From Bacillota bacterium (GTDB taxonomy: Bacteria > Bacillota > Clostridia > Christensenellales > CAG-138): DNA of 30,750 nt. Of this stretch, positions 23,501 through 30,750 are shown piece by piece (position 1 is the first letter of the stretch; each line of letters opens with the position of its first letter). The translations under genes were made by a program, and so were the position numbers. The stretch spans positions 1 through 30,750 of the forward strand of contig JAEEYN010000134.1 in assembly GCA_016288175.1 (NCBI GenBank). The letters are read 5' to 3'. The notes under the pieces are model-generated. The model saw only the letters and a program-made list of their open reading frames with translations. It made no database searches and had not been told where the DNA came from.

Positions 23501-25204
23501 CTTCCGCAGTGAATCCGCAAGCGACGGGTCCGGCGCGGCAAGAACGGTTTTGTTGTTTGTGTATATGACCATACCGGGTTTTGCGCCGGAGGGCTTTTTA
23601 ACGAATTTGCGTCGTGCGTAATCGACGGGCACGGCGGGCGACTGCTTCCCCTGGGAATAGAACGCGGCGAGTTTCGCTGCCTCAAGGAGCGTGCTGTCGG
23701 GCACATCCGCGCTGCCGCAGCGGATAATGACATGCGAACCGTGGATATCCTTGGTGTGCAGCCAAAGATCGTCCGGAGATGCGGTTTTGAAAGTCAGCCT
23801 GTCGTTCTGAGCGTTGTTCTTGCCGACAAGGATCTCGAACCCGTCGGAGGAAATGAAGCTGTGCGGTTTTGATGCCGGCAGCTTTGTTTTCTTTTTGCGG
23901 TCGTCGCGAACATATCCGCCGGCGGCAAGCTCTCCGCGCACTTCATCGAAATCGGAATCGGTCACGCATTGCGCAAGATCGCTGTAAACTCCGCGCAGAT
24001 ACTCGAGTTCTGCAAGCGCTTCTTCGCGTTTTGAAAGGGCATACTCGCGAGCGGCTTTTGCTTTGCGGTATTTCTTATAGTAGAGCTGTGCGTTGTCCGC
24101 CGCGCTGTAGGTTTCGTCAAGCGGGATATGAACCGGCGCGGGCGGGTCGAGATAATAGTTCAGAACGACGGCTTCGCGTTGGCGCTCTGGAAGCGAATAA
24201 AGATTTGCCGTGAGCAGTTCGCCGTAAAGGCGCAGACGTTCGATCTCATCTTCATCGCCAATCGAAAGCGCGAACTTATCGACTTTTCGCTCCGTGCGCT
24301 GGATGCAGTTTGAAAGCACTCTTTCGAGGGATGCAGTCCGGCGGCGGATGCTTTCTTCCTCCGAACGCACGCGGTAGAATTCATCGGCCGCTTCTGAAAG
24401 CGACGCAAAACTCCTTGCGCCAGTTCCTTCGGGCGTGAAAGGAAGCAGCATGGGCTTGTCCCCGCGCATAAGGATGGACGGCGAAGATGTGCCGCCGAGG
24501 ATCTCTTTATAAAGCTTAAGGAGTTTTTCGACAAGCGATTTATTGCCGGGTTCCCGGCCATGTTGCGCTTCGCAGTGTTCGATCATCATTGAAGCGACGG
24601 CGGGGGAGAGCCCGAAGATCGAGGACGAAAGCGCTTTTGCCGCGCTGCCGATCGCCGAATCGAGGATCGATCCAAGATTGTCCGCGGTGATATCGCGGAT
24701 GCAGCGTTTGTCCTGTGCGGGCGGCATGGAGTACGGCAGCTTCGGCATAACAAGGCGAACGCTGCTCATGTTTGCCGAAACGCGGCGTATAGCGTCGACG
24801 ATGTTGTTTTCCGAATCCACAAGGATGATATTCGAATACTTGCCCATGATCTCGCAGGCAAGGGTGAAGGCAGTGCTGTCATGCAGTTCCGTCAACGCAT
24901 CGAAACGGATAAGGACGGTTCGGTCGAGATTAGGCTGCTCGATCGCCGTAATGCGCGCGCCGGTTAGGTGCTTCCGAAGAAGCATCAGAAAATTCGGCGC
25001 GTCGATCGGCGAAGCGGGTTTTTCTTCGGTGATGTGAAGCCGGCAGTTTTCCGTTGATGAGGAAATAATAAGGCTCTTGTTTCCCGAAAGAGTATGCACA
25101 GAAAACAGCAGCTCGTATTTCTCGGGCTGCCGGATTCTTTCGATCCTGCCCCCGACAAGCGACTGAAGCTCGACTGCGGAGGCGGCAAGAGTTAAACCGT
25201 CCAT
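23489..25204 (-). CDS. rqcH: Ribosome quality-control factor RqcH (NFACT family)
   Basis: This 571-residue protein is a homologue of eukaryotic Rqc2/NEMF. In bacteria it binds split 50S subunits with a trapped nascent chain and directs tRNA-Ala to add a poly-alanine degradation tail. Seen: the NFACT-N domain from residue 1 (MDGLTLAASAVELQ), with the conserved Asp94-Arg95 in NLDRTVLIRF; a long coiled-coil middle (about 290-450); and the NFACT-R domain (about 455-565) with FEILVGKNNAQND, DDLWLHTKDIHGSHVII and KPGMVIYTNN. It has often been annotated as a fibronectin-binding protein; the sequence fits RqcH better. No strong ribosome binding site precedes the ATG. It is the last gene of the tig-clpP-clpX run. 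Confidence 0.93.
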   Translation of the reverse strand: MDGLTLAASAVELQSLVGGRIERIRQPEKYELLFSVHTLSGNKSLIISSSTENCRLHITEEKPASPIDAPNFLMLLRKHLTGARITAIEQPNLDRTVLIRFDALTELHDSTAFTLACEIMGKYSNIILVDSENNIVDAIRRVSANMSSVRLVMPKLPYSMPPAQDKRCIRDITADNLGSILDSAIGSAAKALSSSIFGLSPAVASMMIEHCEAQHGREPGNKSLVEKLLKLYKEILGGTSSPSILMRGDKPMLLPFTPEGTGARSFASLSEAADEFYRVRSEEESIRRRTASLERVLSNCIQRTERKVDKFALSIGDEDEIERLRLYGELLTANLYSLPERQREAVVLNYYLDPPAPVHIPLDETYSAADNAQLYYKKYRKAKAAREYALSKREEALAELEYLRGVYSDLAQCVTDSDFDEVRGELAAGGYVRDDRKKKTKLPASKPHSFISSDGFEILVGKNNAQNDRLTFKTASPDDLWLHTKDIHGSHVIIRCGSADVPDSTLLEAAKLAAFYSQGKQSPAVPVDYARRKFVKKPSGAKPGMVIYTNNKTVLAAPDPSLADSLRKKKQ

Positions 25205-25220
25205 AAATCAGAATACACTG

Positions 25221-25250
25221 AGGCCCCCGACTTTTGCCGGAGGCCTTTTT
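25221..25250 (+). terminator. Hairpin between FAH and rqcH, terminator-like only on the plus strand
   Basis: AGGCCCCCG pairs with CGGAGGCCT (9 bp with one G-T pair), followed on the plus strand by TTTTTG. On the minus strand, the direction of the flanking genes, no T run follows, so it should not fully stop their transcript. Confidence 0.45.
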
Positions 25251-25252
25251 GA

Positions 25253-26002
25253 TCAAACAATGTGGTTGCGAAGGATCCCGATGCCTTCGATCTCGACTTC
25301 GACTGTGTCGCCGCGCTGCATGCTGCCGATGCCTTCGGGCGTTCCAGTTGCGACGATATCGCCGGGCAGGAGCGTCATGCCCTCGGTAATGAAGCAGATG
25401 AGGCTGTCGACGCCGTGCGTCATGAGCCCGGTGTTGGAGCTCTGCTTCGTTTCGCCGTTGACGCGGGTCATGATATTCGCGTTCGCGTTGTCGAGCTCGG
25501 TTTCGATCCAGGGACCGATCGGGCAGAAGGTATCGAAGCCCTTGCCCCTTGTCCACTGCGTGCCCTGCGTGGGGGATTTCTGGATATCCCGGGCGGTAAC
25601 GTCGTTGAGGCAGGTATAGCCGAAGATGTAATCCGCGGCATGGCCTTTCTCGACTTTTGTTGCGCGTTTGCCGATGACGACGCCGAGTTCTCCCTCGAAA
25701 TCGAGCCGGTGGCTGATATCGGGATAGACGACGTTATCTTCGTTTCCGACGATGCAGGTATTGGGTTTAATGAACAGCACCGGCTCCGGCGGCTGACCTT
25801 CGCCCATCTCGTCGGCATGAGCTTTGTAGTTCTTCCCGATGCAGACGATCTTTGAAGGTTCGGCGGGAGCAAGAAGCTGCACTTCACTGAGAGGAAGCTC
25901 TTTGCCGGTGTATTCAACGGAGGAATAAGGCTCATGCGCGAGCAGTCTCACGGTTTCGTTTTCAAGCACGGCATAGCCGTATTCGCAGCGGATAAATCTC
26001 AT
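25253..26002 (-). CDS. Fumarylacetoacetate hydrolase (FAH) family protein
   Basis: This 249-residue member of the FAH superfamily comprises metal-dependent hydrolases, isomerases and decarboxylases acting on 2-oxo or acylpyruvate compounds. Seen: CIGKNYKAHADEMG, LFIKPNTCIVG, the metal-binding RLDFEGELGVVIGK with its paired Glu residues, NDVTARDIQ, GKGFDTFCPIGPWI, and LLPGDIVATGTPEGIG. Length fits single-domain acylpyruvase or oxaloacetate decarboxylase/tautomerase-like members. GAGGTT precedes the ATG, 18 bases after clpX. The true substrate cannot be told. A housekeeping repair role, such as removing oxaloacetate enol, is known for some members and would fit a core-gene setting (inference). 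Confidence 0.9.
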   Translation of the reverse strand: MRFIRCEYGYAVLENETVRLLAHEPYSSVEYTGKELPLSEVQLLAPAEPSKIVCIGKNYKAHADEMGEGQPPEPVLFIKPNTCIVGNEDNVVYPDISHRLDFEGELGVVIGKRATKVEKGHAADYIFGYTCLNDVTARDIQKSPTQGTQWTRGKGFDTFCPIGPWIETELDNANANIMTRVNGETKQSSNTGLMTHGVDSLICFITEGMTLLPGDIVATGTPEGIGSMQRGDTVEVEIEGIGILRNHIV

Positions 26003-26020
26003 TTTGAACCTCGTTTGATA

Positions 26021-27280
<1,260 letters not shown>

Positions 27281-27288
27281 ATGATCAA

Positions 27289-27876
27289 TTATCGTTTCGG
27301 GGGAACGATCTCGTCGATGATCCCGTATTCGCATGCTTCCTGTGCATCCATGAAATTATCCCTCTCGGTATCGAGAGCGATCTTTTCGATCGGATTTCCG
27401 GTGCGCTTTGCGAGGATCTCGTTCAGTTTCTGCCTTGTCTTGAGGATCTGCTCGGCATGGATCTTGATATCGCTTGCCTGACCCTGCATGCCGCCCATCG
27501 GCTGATGGATCATGATCTCGCTGTTCGGCAGCGCTTTGCGCTTGCCCTTCGCGCCTGCGGCAAGAAGGAATGCGCCCATGGACGCGGCAAGACCGACGCA
27601 GATCGTCGAAACTTCGCAGCGGATGTACTGCATGGTATCGTAGATCGCCATGCCCGCCGTCACGCTGCCGCCGGGGCTGTTGATATAAAGATAGATGTCC
27701 TTGTCGGGATCGTCCGCTTCGAGGAAAAGCATCTGAGCGATCACAAGGTTAGCAATGTCGTCGTCGATTACGGAGCCGAGGAATATTATTCGGTCTTTCA
27801 GCAGGCGGGAATAAATATCATACGAACGTTCGCCTTTGTTCGTCTGTTCAACAACAATGGGGATCAGTGCGCTCAT
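27289..27876 (-). CDS. clpP: ClpP, ATP-dependent protease proteolytic subunit
   Basis: This 195-residue serine protease forms the two-ring chamber that degrades proteins delivered by ClpX. The catalytic triad is complete: Ser99 in GLAASMGAF, His124 in MIHQPMGG and Asp173 in TERDNFM. The N-terminus MSALIPIVVEQTNKGERSYD is typical, and AAAGGAGG precedes the ATG. A single clpP copy is visible in this window. No CtsR or HrcA (CIRCE) operator was found upstream; expression seems to come from the tig promoter. Confidence 0.98.
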   Translation of the reverse strand: MSALIPIVVEQTNKGERSYDIYSRLLKDRIIFLGSVIDDDIANLVIAQMLFLEADDPDKDIYLYINSPGGSVTAGMAIYDTMQYIRCEVSTICVGLAASMGAFLLAAGAKGKRKALPNSEIMIHQPMGGMQGQASDIKIHAEQILKTRQKLNEILAKRTGNPIEKIALDTERDNFMDAQEACEYGIIDEIVPPKR

Positions 27877-27933
27877 ATTGGCCTCCTTTGCGCTGCCGGG
27901 TCATTTCCGGCTTTCGGGGATTTCGGGCAGGAC

Positions 27934-29217
27934 TCAGACTTCCTTCGCGTTTTCGACAAGGAAGCGGATCGTTGCTTCGTAAAGCGCCGCGGAAGCGTAC
28001 TTTGCGCGGTTCTTCGAAAGCTCTTCGTCGATCTTCGCATCGTCCCAGTGCTCGCCGCCCTGATGGCCGATGTTGTGGATCGCGCTGCGGTAATCGTCGT
28101 CGTTGGGCTCGATCTTCTCGGCGTCGATGATTGCGAACATCACGTACTGCGCCTTGAGGTTGCGCCTTGCGCCTTCTTCATAGTCCTTGCGGATATCGTC
28201 GATGGAGAGCTTCGCATATTCGCAGTAGCCCTTGAGGTCGGTGCCGAACTGATGGAGCTGCTTGTCGAAGCGGTCGAGCTGCATGTCGACTTCTTCTTTG
28301 ATGATGTCGTCATGGATCTCCACGGTCGCATTGTCGATCGCCTTCTGAACGATCGCGTTCACGCGGTTTTCCTTCGCGCGCATCTCGGCGGCGTGCTCAA
28401 GCTCGCTGCGGACGCTTGCGGTGTATTCTTCAACGGTGTTGAATTCGGAAGTATCCTTAACGAAATCTTCGTCGAATTCGGGAACGCGGTCAACGCTGAT
28501 CGAATGGACGGTGACTTTGAAGATAACTTCCTTGCCGGCAAGGTTCTCAGCCTGGTAATTCTCGGGGAAGGTGACGTGAAGATCGCGGGTCTCGCCGATA
28601 TTCATGCCGACCATCTGCTCCTCGAAACCGGGGATGAAGGTATGGGAACCGATCTTGAGGGAATAGTTCTCGGCGGTGCCGCCCTCGAACTGCTCCTCAC
28701 CGAGGAAACCTGCGAAATCGAGAATAACGGTGTCGCCATCTTCGACGGGACGCTCAACGTTTTCGGTGGAAGCGATGGCTTCGCGGCGCTTCAGGATCTC
28801 CGCGGCAACATCCTCATCCGTGACATTATACTCAGCTTTCGGTGCTTCTATACCCTTATACTCACCAAGCTTGACTTCGGGACGCTGAACGACCTCTGCG
28901 GTGAAATCGATGCCGTTTTCTTCGGAAAACGCGGTAACGGTATAGTTCGGCTGGAGCTCGGGGATGATCTTATGCTCCATCAGCGCGTCGGAAAGCGCGG
29001 ACTGCATCAGCTGCTCGACTTCATGATCCCAGAAAACATCGGGGCCGTAGGCCTTCTCGATGAACTTCCTCGGGGCTTTGCCCTTGCGGAAGCCGGGGAG
29101 AGAGTAGCGGCTGCCAAGGCGGCGATAAGCGGTCTCGAGCGCTTTGACATATTCCTCAGCGGGAACGTGAAGGTTGAACGTTGCTTTACCGTTTTCAACT
29201 TTAGTGAGTTCAGACAT
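27934..29217 (-). CDS. tig: Trigger factor, ribosome-associated chaperone
   Basis: This 427-residue chaperone binds the ribosome tunnel exit and shields new chains. Seen: the ribosome-binding domain with the signature loop GFRKGKAPRKFIE at about 43-55; a central FKBP-type prolyl isomerase domain (about 150-235) with VEDGDTVILDFAGFL and IPGFEEQMVGM; and a helical C-terminal domain ending IRFLVENAKEV. GGAGGATTAT precedes the ATG. It is the first gene of the minus-strand unit tig-clpP-clpX-FAH-rqcH and has a strong promoter. Confidence 0.97.
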   Translation of the reverse strand: MSELTKVENGKATFNLHVPAEEYVKALETAYRRLGSRYSLPGFRKGKAPRKFIEKAYGPDVFWDHEVEQLMQSALSDALMEHKIIPELQPNYTVTAFSEENGIDFTAEVVQRPEVKLGEYKGIEAPKAEYNVTDEDVAAEILKRREAIASTENVERPVEDGDTVILDFAGFLGEEQFEGGTAENYSLKIGSHTFIPGFEEQMVGMNIGETRDLHVTFPENYQAENLAGKEVIFKVTVHSISVDRVPEFDEDFVKDTSEFNTVEEYTASVRSELEHAAEMRAKENRVNAIVQKAIDNATVEIHDDIIKEEVDMQLDRFDKQLHQFGTDLKGYCEYAKLSIDDIRKDYEEGARRNLKAQYVMFAIIDAEKIEPNDDDYRSAIHNIGHQGGEHWDDAKIDEELSKNRAKYASAALYEATIRFLVENAKEV

Positions 29218-29303
29218 ATAATCCTCCGTATCTTGATCGGATCTAACCGATTGTAATCATCAGGACAAACAAACGGCTATGCCGTCATTATCCACAATAA
29301 TAC

Positions 29304-29332
29304 ATTATACCATACCAAAGCAATACTGTAAA
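29304..29332 (-). promoter_or_regulatory. Sigma-A type promoter of the tig-clpP-clpX unit
   Basis: On the minus strand: TTTACA, 17 bases, TATAAT with TGG before the -10 box (extended -10). It leaves a leader of about 80 bases before tig in which I see no clear riboswitch or CIRCE repeat. Confidence 0.85.
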
Positions 29333-29363
29333 TAATTAAAGTGAAATATACAAAAACAATGAG

Positions 29364-29389
29364 AAAAGCGGAACAAAAACTTGTTCCGC
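29364..29389 (-). terminator. Rho-independent terminator of the polysaccharide deacetylase gene
   Basis: On the minus strand GCGGAACAA, loop GTTT, TTGTTCCGC forms a perfect 9-bp stem followed by TTTTCTC. It starts 25 bases after the stop codon. Confidence 0.88.
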
Positions 29390-29410
29390 CGATCAGGATT
29401 CGAACCTTAT
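29384..29410 (-). other. tRNA 3'-end-like sequence (T-arm plus acceptor strand), fragment
   Basis: The minus strand reads TAAGGTTCGAATCCTGA then TCGGCGGA. GGTTCGAATCC is the standard T-arm of a tRNA, with 4 of 5 stem pairs closing, and the next 8 bases could be an acceptor strand plus discriminator base. No matching 5' half (CCGCCGA) is found upstream, so this is not a functional tRNA gene. It may be a remnant or chance. Confidence 0.3.
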
Positions 29411-29414
29411 TCCG

Positions 29415-30302
29415 TCAATCAAGGGGCTTCTGCACGCCGTTGACGTCGATAACCGTATTGCCGCTCAAAAGAAGCTCGCTGACAGTCACGAATCTGTAAC
29501 CCTGCGCAAGCGCGGATTCAATCAGCGTCGGAAGATACTGCTCGATCTTGTAGCCGTTGTTGTGGCAGAGGATGATCGAACCGTTACTGAGCTTCGGAAG
29601 CACGGAATCGAGGATCGTCTGCGCGCTGCGTTCCTTTTTCCAATCGATCGTGTCTATGTTCCATTGAATGACTTCATAACCGTTTTCGCGAAGAGTTTTG
29701 ACAACGTTGTCGTCGTATTCGCCGAAAGGAGCGCGGAAGAGCACCGTGCGCTTTCCGGTGATCGGCGTTACGGCATTTTCAAATCTGTTCAGCTCGTCAA
29801 TGATCTGCGCGGAAGAAAGCCGACTCATGTGCGGATGCGTCATGGAATGATTCCCGATCTCGTGACCGGCGTCCGCGATCGCCTTTACCATATCAGGATA
29901 TGCCTCGACCCAGAAACCGCAGAGGAAGAAAGTGGCTTTGATATCGTATTTCCGGAGCGTATCGAGGATGAACGGAGTCTTGTCATCCTGCCACGCGGCG
30001 TCGATCGTCAGTGCAATAAGCTTGTCGTCGCGCTGAACGCTGTAAATCGGCAGCTCCTTCATCAAACCTGCCATTACCTCGACTTCATACTCGTCTATTC
30101 TATCGATCTCTGCCCGGCGATCCGCCTTCCCTGCAGTCTCGGTTTCGCTTATATTGCCGAAAAGGCTGCCGGCATCCGCCGTTTGCTTTCCTTCTTTGCC
30201 GCCCTTCCCGGCAAACACCGCGATCAGTATAGCGGCGACCACGGCCGCGGCCGCTGCGAGCGCATAGATCAGATTTTTCTTCGTTATCACAAAAACTTTC
30301 AT
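29415..30302 (-). CDS. Membrane-anchored NodB-type polysaccharide deacetylase, PdaB/YlxY-like
   Basis: This 295-residue protein has an N-terminal membrane anchor (about 10-33, LIYALAAAAAVVAAILIAVF), a polar linker, and a NodB deacetylase domain (about 88-280) facing outside. Family enzymes remove acetyl groups from cell-wall or spore-cortex sugars. Seen: HSMTHPHMS (metal His pair), RAPFGEYDDNV, DTIDWKK and IILCHNNG. Motif 1, usually TFDDG, reads TIDAAWQDD, so the second Asp, a metal ligand in active enzymes, is replaced by Ala. The sporulation-linked PdaB/YlxY groups show a similar change, as I recall. GGGAGGAAGAA precedes the ATG. It is divergent from gerA, which also hints at a spore role (inference). 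Confidence 0.88.
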   Translation of the reverse strand: MKVFVITKKNLIYALAAAAAVVAAILIAVFAGKGGKEGKQTADAGSLFGNISETETAGKADRRAEIDRIDEYEVEVMAGLMKELPIYSVQRDDKLIALTIDAAWQDDKTPFILDTLRKYDIKATFFLCGFWVEAYPDMVKAIADAGHEIGNHSMTHPHMSRLSSAQIIDELNRFENAVTPITGKRTVLFRAPFGEYDDNVVKTLRENGYEVIQWNIDTIDWKKERSAQTILDSVLPKLSNGSIILCHNNGYKIEQYLPTLIESALAQGYRFVTVSELLLSGNTVIDVNGVQKPLD

Positions 30303-30364
30303 TTCTTCCTCCCAGAACCTTTGCTTCTATAGGATATGAACGATCTATGAAGCACATTCCGCAA

Positions 30365-30394
30365 TGAATCAAAACATTCAAAAGACAGATACTA
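30365..30394 (+). promoter_or_regulatory. Possible SigG-type sporulation promoter of gerA
   Basis: TGAATC, 17 bases, GATACTA resembles the Bacillus SigG pattern (TGAATA, 17-18 bases, CATACTA) with one mismatch in each box. The TGAAT also forms a short inverted repeat with ATTCA at 30376-30380. The gene downstream is a spore germination gene, which fits. Confidence 0.45.
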
Positions 30395-30416
30395 TCCTTG
30401 AAAAAGGAGCGGCAGT

Positions 30417-30750
30417 ATGGGAATTTTCGAAAGAACGGCAAAGCTTTTGAGATTCGATGAATCAAGCGAACGCTTTGAACTGAAAGAGAAGGAACAGGGC
30501 ATCCCGAATCCGGGTTCGCGCTGGACGGACGCAACGGCGCGAAAACCCGGTTTCCCCGAAAAAATCAAATCCGATATAAGTAAAAACGAAAAACTCTTCC
30601 GCAGTCTCTTTTCGGCGGATGTTAATAAGGATCTGATCTTCCGCCGCTTTTCGACAGGCGCAGGCACACCCGCTCTTTTGATCTATATGAACGGCATGGC
30701 CCGCGACGAGGTCATTGCAAGGTTCATCATCGACCCGATGATGAGGGCAA
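30417..30750 (+). CDS. GerA-family spore germination protein (GerAA type), N-terminal part
   Basis: Only the first 111 codons lie in the window; the frame stays open to the right edge. The N-terminus is polar and charged, then comes the start of the GerA domain: NEKLFRSLFSADVNKDLIFR, TPALLIYMNGMARDEVIARF, and IIDPMM. This is the pattern 'L, S.D...R.F, ..YI.GL.D...I...II.PLM' of the A subunit of germinant receptors in the inner spore membrane. AAAAAGGAGCGGC precedes the ATG. GerB- and GerC-type subunits would be expected downstream. With gpr it is the second gene in the window pointing to endospores. Confidence 0.88.
   Translation, partial: MGIFERTAKLLRFDESSERFELKEKEQGIPNPGSRWTDATARKPGFPEKIKSDISKNEKLFRSLFSADVNKDLIFRRFSTGAGTPALLIYMNGMARDEVIARFIIDPMMRA

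Noticed and set aside
29384..29480. A complete tRNA gene on the minus strand ending in the T-arm-like sequence
   Set aside because: No acceptor 5' strand, D-arm or anticodon arm can be folded upstream; that DNA is the end of the deacetylase gene.

Overview
The window looks like chromosomal core sequence from a spore-forming Clostridia-type Firmicute (Bacillota), with moderate GC content. The evidence is a GPR germination protease, the start of a GerA-type germinant receptor gene, DnaD- and DnaI-like replication proteins, RecD2, RqcH, a two-subunit iron-sulfur L-serine dehydratase, a PyrK/PyrD type 1B dihydroorotate dehydrogenase, and strong GGAGG-type ribosome binding sites. I see no phage, insertion sequence, CRISPR array, rRNA or complete tRNA. 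There is no gene-free stretch longer than 300 bases.

Layout. (1) 40-2685 holds a two-gene unit: an acyltransferase of the E2/chloramphenicol-acetyltransferase fold, then an AMP-forming acyl-CoA synthetase. A zinc-ribbon membrane protein follows with its own promoter and terminator (2829-3511). (2) A lone arginine deiminase (arcA) faces a small CmpB-like membrane protein. (3) sdaAB-sdaAA (L-serine to pyruvate plus ammonia) converges on a minus-strand dnaD-dnaI-like replication pair, with a two-way terminator between them. (4) A minus-strand DUF1292 protein with an unusual cysteine-rich tail lies back to back with the pyrimidine operon pyrC-K-D-F-E-B-I (9979-15637). That operon covers the route from carbamoyl phosphate to UMP but has no carAB. 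(5) recD2-comF-rimI-ridA-comEC-holA (15778-22047) is a tightly packed plus-strand unit for DNA repair, uptake and replication. (6) rpsT (minus) and gpr (plus) are divergent. comEC-holA-rpsT-gpr keeps a gene order I know from Bacillus, but spoIIP and lepA do not follow. (7) tig-clpP-clpX-FAH-rqcH is one minus-strand unit joining nascent-chain folding, the ClpXP protease and ribosome quality control. (8) A NodB-type polysaccharide deacetylase and gerA are divergent at the right edge; gerA is cut by the window end.

Most of the window is ordinary housekeeping, and I did not find a convincing new multi-gene system. The points most worth checking are: the link of rqcH to clpXP and tig; the E2-like acyltransferase with Glu where the catalytic His should be; the Cys-rich DUF1292 protein with a palindrome at its transcription start; ComEC without its nuclease-like domain; a tRNA 3'-end-like scrap at about 29384-29410; and matching sporulation-type promoter sequences upstream of gpr and gerA.
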